From contig NZ_LT615227.1 of NCBI RefSeq assembly GCF_900096755.1, forward strand, positions 646,457 through 710,456: 64,000 bases of DNA, read 5' to 3'. This DNA is from Polynucleobacter necessarius (GTDB lineage Bacteria > Pseudomonadota > Gammaproteobacteria > Burkholderiales > Burkholderiaceae). Made by a program: the position numbers and the translations under genes. This document shows positions 61,201-64,000 of the stretch, piece after piece (the stretch's first letter is position 1; each line of letters begins with the position of its first letter). The notes under the pieces are model-generated. The model worked only from the letters and a program-made list of their open reading frames with translations, was not told where the DNA came from and did not search any database.

Positions 61201-61324
61201 AGAAAGCTTCTCTGGTTTTATTGGAGAAGCAGTGTTTTTCATTAATTCCGGGTTTTAGCTTTCGTTAAAACCCATAGACGGAACCAAGACTGTTTGCCTT
61301 TGGCCAATAAGTTGGGGATTAGAA

Positions 61325-61693
61325 ATGATACAAACCGAAAGTAGATTACAGGTTGCCGATAACACAGGCGCCAGTGAAGTGTTGTGCATCAAGGTATTGG
61401 GCAGCTCTAAGCGTCGTTACGCCAGTATCGGTGATGTCATTAAAGTGACTGTAAAGTCCGCTGCTCCACGTGGCCGTGTAAAAAAAGGTGACATATATAA
61501 CGCCGTAGTAGTGAGAACTGCTAAGGGTGTTCGCCGTCCAGATGGTTCATTGATTAAGTTCGATGGCAACGCTGCGGTATTGCTCAACGCTAAGTTAGAG
61601 CCAATTGGCACACGTATCTTTGGACCAGTGACGCGTGAATTACGTACTGAAAAGTTCATGAAGATCGTTTCTCTCGCCCCCGAAGTTATTTAA
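61325..61693 (+). CDS. rplN: 50S ribosomal protein L14
   Basis: This is at the subunit interface. Its 122 residues start [26 protein letters not shown] and contain the [18 protein letters not shown] signature. It is the first gene of the spc operon. Confidence 0.97.
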   Translation: MIQTESRLQVADNTGASEVLCIKVLGSSKRRYASIGDVIKVTVKSAAPRGRVKKGDIYNAVVVRTAKGVRRPDGSLIKFDGNAAVLLNAKLEPIGTRIFGPVTRELRTEKFMKIVSLAPEVI

Positions 61694-61702
61694 GAGGCTG
61701 AT

Positions 61703-62011
61703 ATGAAAAAGATTCGTAAAGGTGATTCCGTAGTTCTGTTGACTGGCCGCGATAAGGGCAAGCAAGGAGCTGTTACAGCCGTACTCGAGAACAAATTAGT
61801 GATCGAAGGCGTAAATATTTATAAAAAGAGCGTTAAGCCAAATCCAGCAGCCGGCGTTACTGGCGGCATGATTGACAAGACGATGCCTGTTCACATTTCT
61901 AATGTGGCTGTGGTTGACGGTAACGGCAAACCATCACGTGTTGGTATCAAACTCGTGGACGGTAAAAAGCAACGTTTCCTCAAAACCACTGGCGCAACTT
62001 TAAGCGCATAA
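61703..62011 (+). CDS. rplX: 50S ribosomal protein L24
   Basis: This is an assembly initiator with a KOW motif: [25 protein letters not shown]. It has 102 residues. It lies 9 bp after rplN. Confidence 0.96.
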   Translation: MKKIRKGDSVVLLTGRDKGKQGAVTAVLENKLVIEGVNIYKKSVKPNPAAGVTGGMIDKTMPVHISNVAVVDGNGKPSRVGIKLVDGKKQRFLKTTGATLSA

Positions 62012-62027
62012 GGGGCACGGAGAAATT

Positions 62028-62570
62028 ATGAGCACACGTTTTCAAGAACACTATCAAGCTAAAGTAGTTGCAGATTTGATCGCCAAGTTTGGTTACAAGT
62101 CTGTGATGGAAGTTCCACGTATCACTAAGGTAACCCTGAACATGGGCTTAGGCGATGCAGTGAACGACAAGAAAATTATTGAAAATGCAGTTGGTGATTT
62201 AACTAAAGTTGCTGGCCAAAAGCCTGTTGTAACTAAAGCTAAAAAAGCGATTGCAGGTTTCAAGATTCGTCAAGGCTACCCAATCGGTGCCATGGTGACA
62301 TTGCGTGGCGCACACATGTACGAATTCTTGGATCGTTTCGTTACTGTTGCATTGCCACGCGTACGCGACTTCCGCGGTATCTCTGGTAAGGCATTTGACG
62401 GCCGTGGTAACTACAACATCGGTGTTAAAGAACAGATTATTTTCCCTGAAATCGAATACGACAAGATTGATGCCCTCCGTGGTCTCAATATCAGTATTAC
62501 GACGACTGCTAAAACCGACGAAGAAGCAAAAGCTTTGTTGGCAGCATTCAAATTCCCTTTCCGCAATTAA
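62028..62570 (+). CDS. rplE: 50S ribosomal protein L5
   Basis: This binds 5S rRNA. Its 180 residues include [20 protein letters not shown] and the signature [25 protein letters not shown]. It is intact and ends 14 bp before rpsN. Confidence 0.97.
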   Translation: MSTRFQEHYQAKVVADLIAKFGYKSVMEVPRITKVTLNMGLGDAVNDKKIIENAVGDLTKVAGQKPVVTKAKKAIAGFKIRQGYPIGAMVTLRGAHMYEFLDRFVTVALPRVRDFRGISGKAFDGRGNYNIGVKEQIIFPEIEYDKIDALRGLNISITTTAKTDEEAKALLAAFKFPFRN

Positions 62571-62584
62571 GAGAAGAGGCTAAC

Positions 62585-62890
62585 GTGGCAAAACTATCCC
62601 TGATTGAGCGCGAGAATAAGCGCGCAAAAACTGTAGAGAAGTACGCTGCCAAGCGTGCTGAACTCAAAGCGATCATTGCTGATCAATCACGCAGCGATGA
62701 AGAGCGCTATGAAGCTCGCTTGAAACTACAGGCACTTCCACGTAACGCAAGCCCGATTCGTCAAAGAAATCGTTGTTCATTAACCGGTCGCCCACGTGGC
62801 ACATTCCGTAAGTTCGGTTTGGCTCGTAGCAAGATTCGTGAAATCGCCTTCCGTGGCGAAATCCCCGGTTTAACCAAGGCCAGCTGGTAA
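62585..62890 (+). CDS. rpsN: 30S ribosomal protein S14
   Basis: This is a head protein of the 30S subunit. It has 101 residues, the long zinc-free form, with [26 protein letters not shown] and the end GLTKASW. The start is GTG 62585. Confidence 0.96.
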   Translation: MAKLSLIERENKRAKTVEKYAAKRAELKAIIADQSRSDEERYEARLKLQALPRNASPIRQRNRCSLTGRPRGTFRKFGLARSKIREIAFRGEIPGLTKASW

Positions 62891-62914
62891 GCGGCGAAAG
62901 AATTAGGAGAACTC

Positions 62915-63310
62915 ATGAGTATCAGCGATCCAATCGCCGACATGTTGACAAGGATCCGCAATGCGCAAGCAGTGCAGAAACCCGTAGTCTTGATGCCGTC
63001 GTCAAAAGTTAAAGTAGCCATCGCAAAAGTTTTGCAAGATGAAGGCTACATCGAAAGTTTCGAAATCAAAGGTGAAGCAGCTAAGCCAGCGCTCCACATT
63101 GATCTCAAATACTATGCAGGCCGTCCTGTTATCGAGCGTATCGACCGTGTTTCTACACCAAGTCTACGTATCTATAAAGGCCGCCATGACATTCCAGAAG
63201 TAATGAATGGCTTGGGCATTACAATTATTTCAACCCCTCAAGGCGTAATGACAGACCGTAAAGCACGTGCAACAGGCGTGGGCGGCGAAGTTATTTGCTA
63301 CGTAGCTTAA
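62915..63310 (+). CDS. rpsH: 30S ribosomal protein S8
   Basis: This is a 16S-binding platform protein and, in E. coli, the spc operon repressor. Its 131 residues start [18 protein letters not shown] and end with [25 protein letters not shown]. Confidence 0.97.
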   Translation: MSISDPIADMLTRIRNAQAVQKPVVLMPSSKVKVAIAKVLQDEGYIESFEIKGEAAKPALHIDLKYYAGRPVIERIDRVSTPSLRIYKGRHDIPEVMNGLGITIISTPQGVMTDRKARATGVGGEVICYVA

Positions 63311-63320
63311 GGAGCGAAAT

Positions 63321-63854
63321 ATGTCCCGCGTAGGTAAATCACCAATTACAGTTCCTAAGGGCGCTGAAATCGGCATCAACGCTGCAAACATTACTGTTAA
63401 GGGTCCATTGGGCACTTTGACACACAACTTGCATCCTTCTGTTGGTTTGAAACAAGAAGATGGCGTATTGACAGTTGTTTTAAATAACGACTCACCAGAA
63501 GCTGGTGCTCAGTCAGGTACAGCTCGTGCTTTGGTTAACAACATGGTTGTTGGCGTAACTACTGGCTTTGAGCGCAAGCTCAGCTTGGTAGGCGTTGGTT
63601 ACCGTGCTGCTGCTCAAGGCGAAACATTGAAATTGCAGTTGGGTTTCTCACACGACATTATTTACAACCTGCCAAAGGGTGTGAAGGCTGAGACTCCAAC
63701 TCAAACTGAAATCATTATCAAAGGTTCCAACAAGCAACAAGTTGGCCAGGTCGCAGCTGAAGTTCGCGCATACCGTTCACCAGAGCCATACAAAGGCAAG
63801 GGTGTTCGCTACGTGGATGAGATTGTGCATCTGAAAGAAACTAAGAAGAAGTAA
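63321..63854 (+). CDS. rplF: 50S ribosomal protein L6
   Basis: This is near the factor-binding site. Its 177 residues start [16 protein letters not shown] and contain the C-terminal signature [14 protein letters not shown]. Confidence 0.97.
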   Translation: MSRVGKSPITVPKGAEIGINAANITVKGPLGTLTHNLHPSVGLKQEDGVLTVVLNNDSPEAGAQSGTARALVNNMVVGVTTGFERKLSLVGVGYRAAAQGETLKLQLGFSHDIIYNLPKGVKAETPTQTEIIIKGSNKQQVGQVAAEVRAYRSPEPYKGKGVRYVDEIVHLKETKKK

Positions 63855-63867
63855 GCGAGATTAGAAA

Positions 63868-64000
63868 ATGAATAAAGACGAATCCAGACAAAGACGCGCT
63901 AGGCAGACTCGTATTCGCATTGCCGAGGCATTGGCAAATCGCTTAACAGTTATCCGTAGCAATACTCATATTTCTGCCCAGGTTTATAGCCCATGCGGAA
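63868..64000 (+). CDS. rplR: 50S ribosomal protein L18, 5' part
   Basis: This binds 5S rRNA. ATG 63868 opens a frame ([20 protein letters not shown], then [18 protein letters not shown]) that runs off the window after 44 codons. Its position after rplF fits L18 in the spc operon. It is partial at the right edge. Confidence 0.93.
   Translation, partial: MNKDESRQRRARQTRIRIAEALANRLTVIRSNTHISAQVYSPCG

Overview
The window is a chromosomal segment of a betaproteobacterium (Burkholderiales). The 16S rRNA, the protein sequences and the gene order look most like Polynucleobacter. Six genes damaged by small frameshifts (one of them only probably), plus an altered ribosomal-protein tail, sit among intact housekeeping genes. 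That fits a host-restricted lineage such as the Euplotes endosymbiont P. necessarius. The genus call rests on recognition and was not computed; the endosymbiont idea is inference.

Layout. 1-4.4 kb: dnaN and gyrB (the dnaA-side replication cluster), a broken SET-domain gene and a small DUF3717-like gene. 4.5-9.1 kb: a five-gene branched-chain amino-acid/amide (HAAT) ABC transporter whose first permease gene has a disrupted 5' end. 9.2-10 kb: a broken TauE/SafE permease. 10-14.4 kb: mnmG-rsmG-parA-parB with two perfect parS sites. 14.4-22.7 kb: the complete ATP synthase operon atpIBEFHAGDC followed by hemE. 22.7-25.1 kb: an AT-rich gap with DnaA boxes, then priA. 25.1-31.9 kb: a patchwork of gcvH, a broken metallo-beta-lactamase gene, a small CxxC protein, a fatty-acid desaturase, tRNA-Arg, two broken c-type cytochromes, rsmI, a diaA/gmhA-like gene, a BON lipoprotein and a GNAT acetyltransferase. 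31.9-37.4 kb: a complete rrn operon (16S, tRNA-Ile, tRNA-Ala, 23S, 5S). 37.4-64 kb: tRNA-Tyr/Gly/Thr, tuf, tRNA-Trp, secE-nusG, rplKAJL-rpoBC, rpsL-rpsG-fusA-tuf, and the S10 and spc ribosomal protein operons, running off the right edge in rplR.

How it works together. Almost everything serves replication and segregation (dnaN, gyrB, priA, parABS), energy (ATP synthase) or the transcription and translation core. The dispensable interstitial genes are the ones decaying. The lesions are mostly 1-bp indels, often in homopolymers; one is an exact 7-bp tandem duplication. The two tuf copies appear identical, which implies gene conversion. I found no phage, insertion sequence, CRISPR array, toxin-antitoxin or defence locus. 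The items most worth a second look are the parS site overlapping a putative mnmG promoter, the DnaA-box region between hemE and priA, the C8/G7 hairpin that disrupts the livH start, and the frameshifted rpsC tail that now overlaps rplP.
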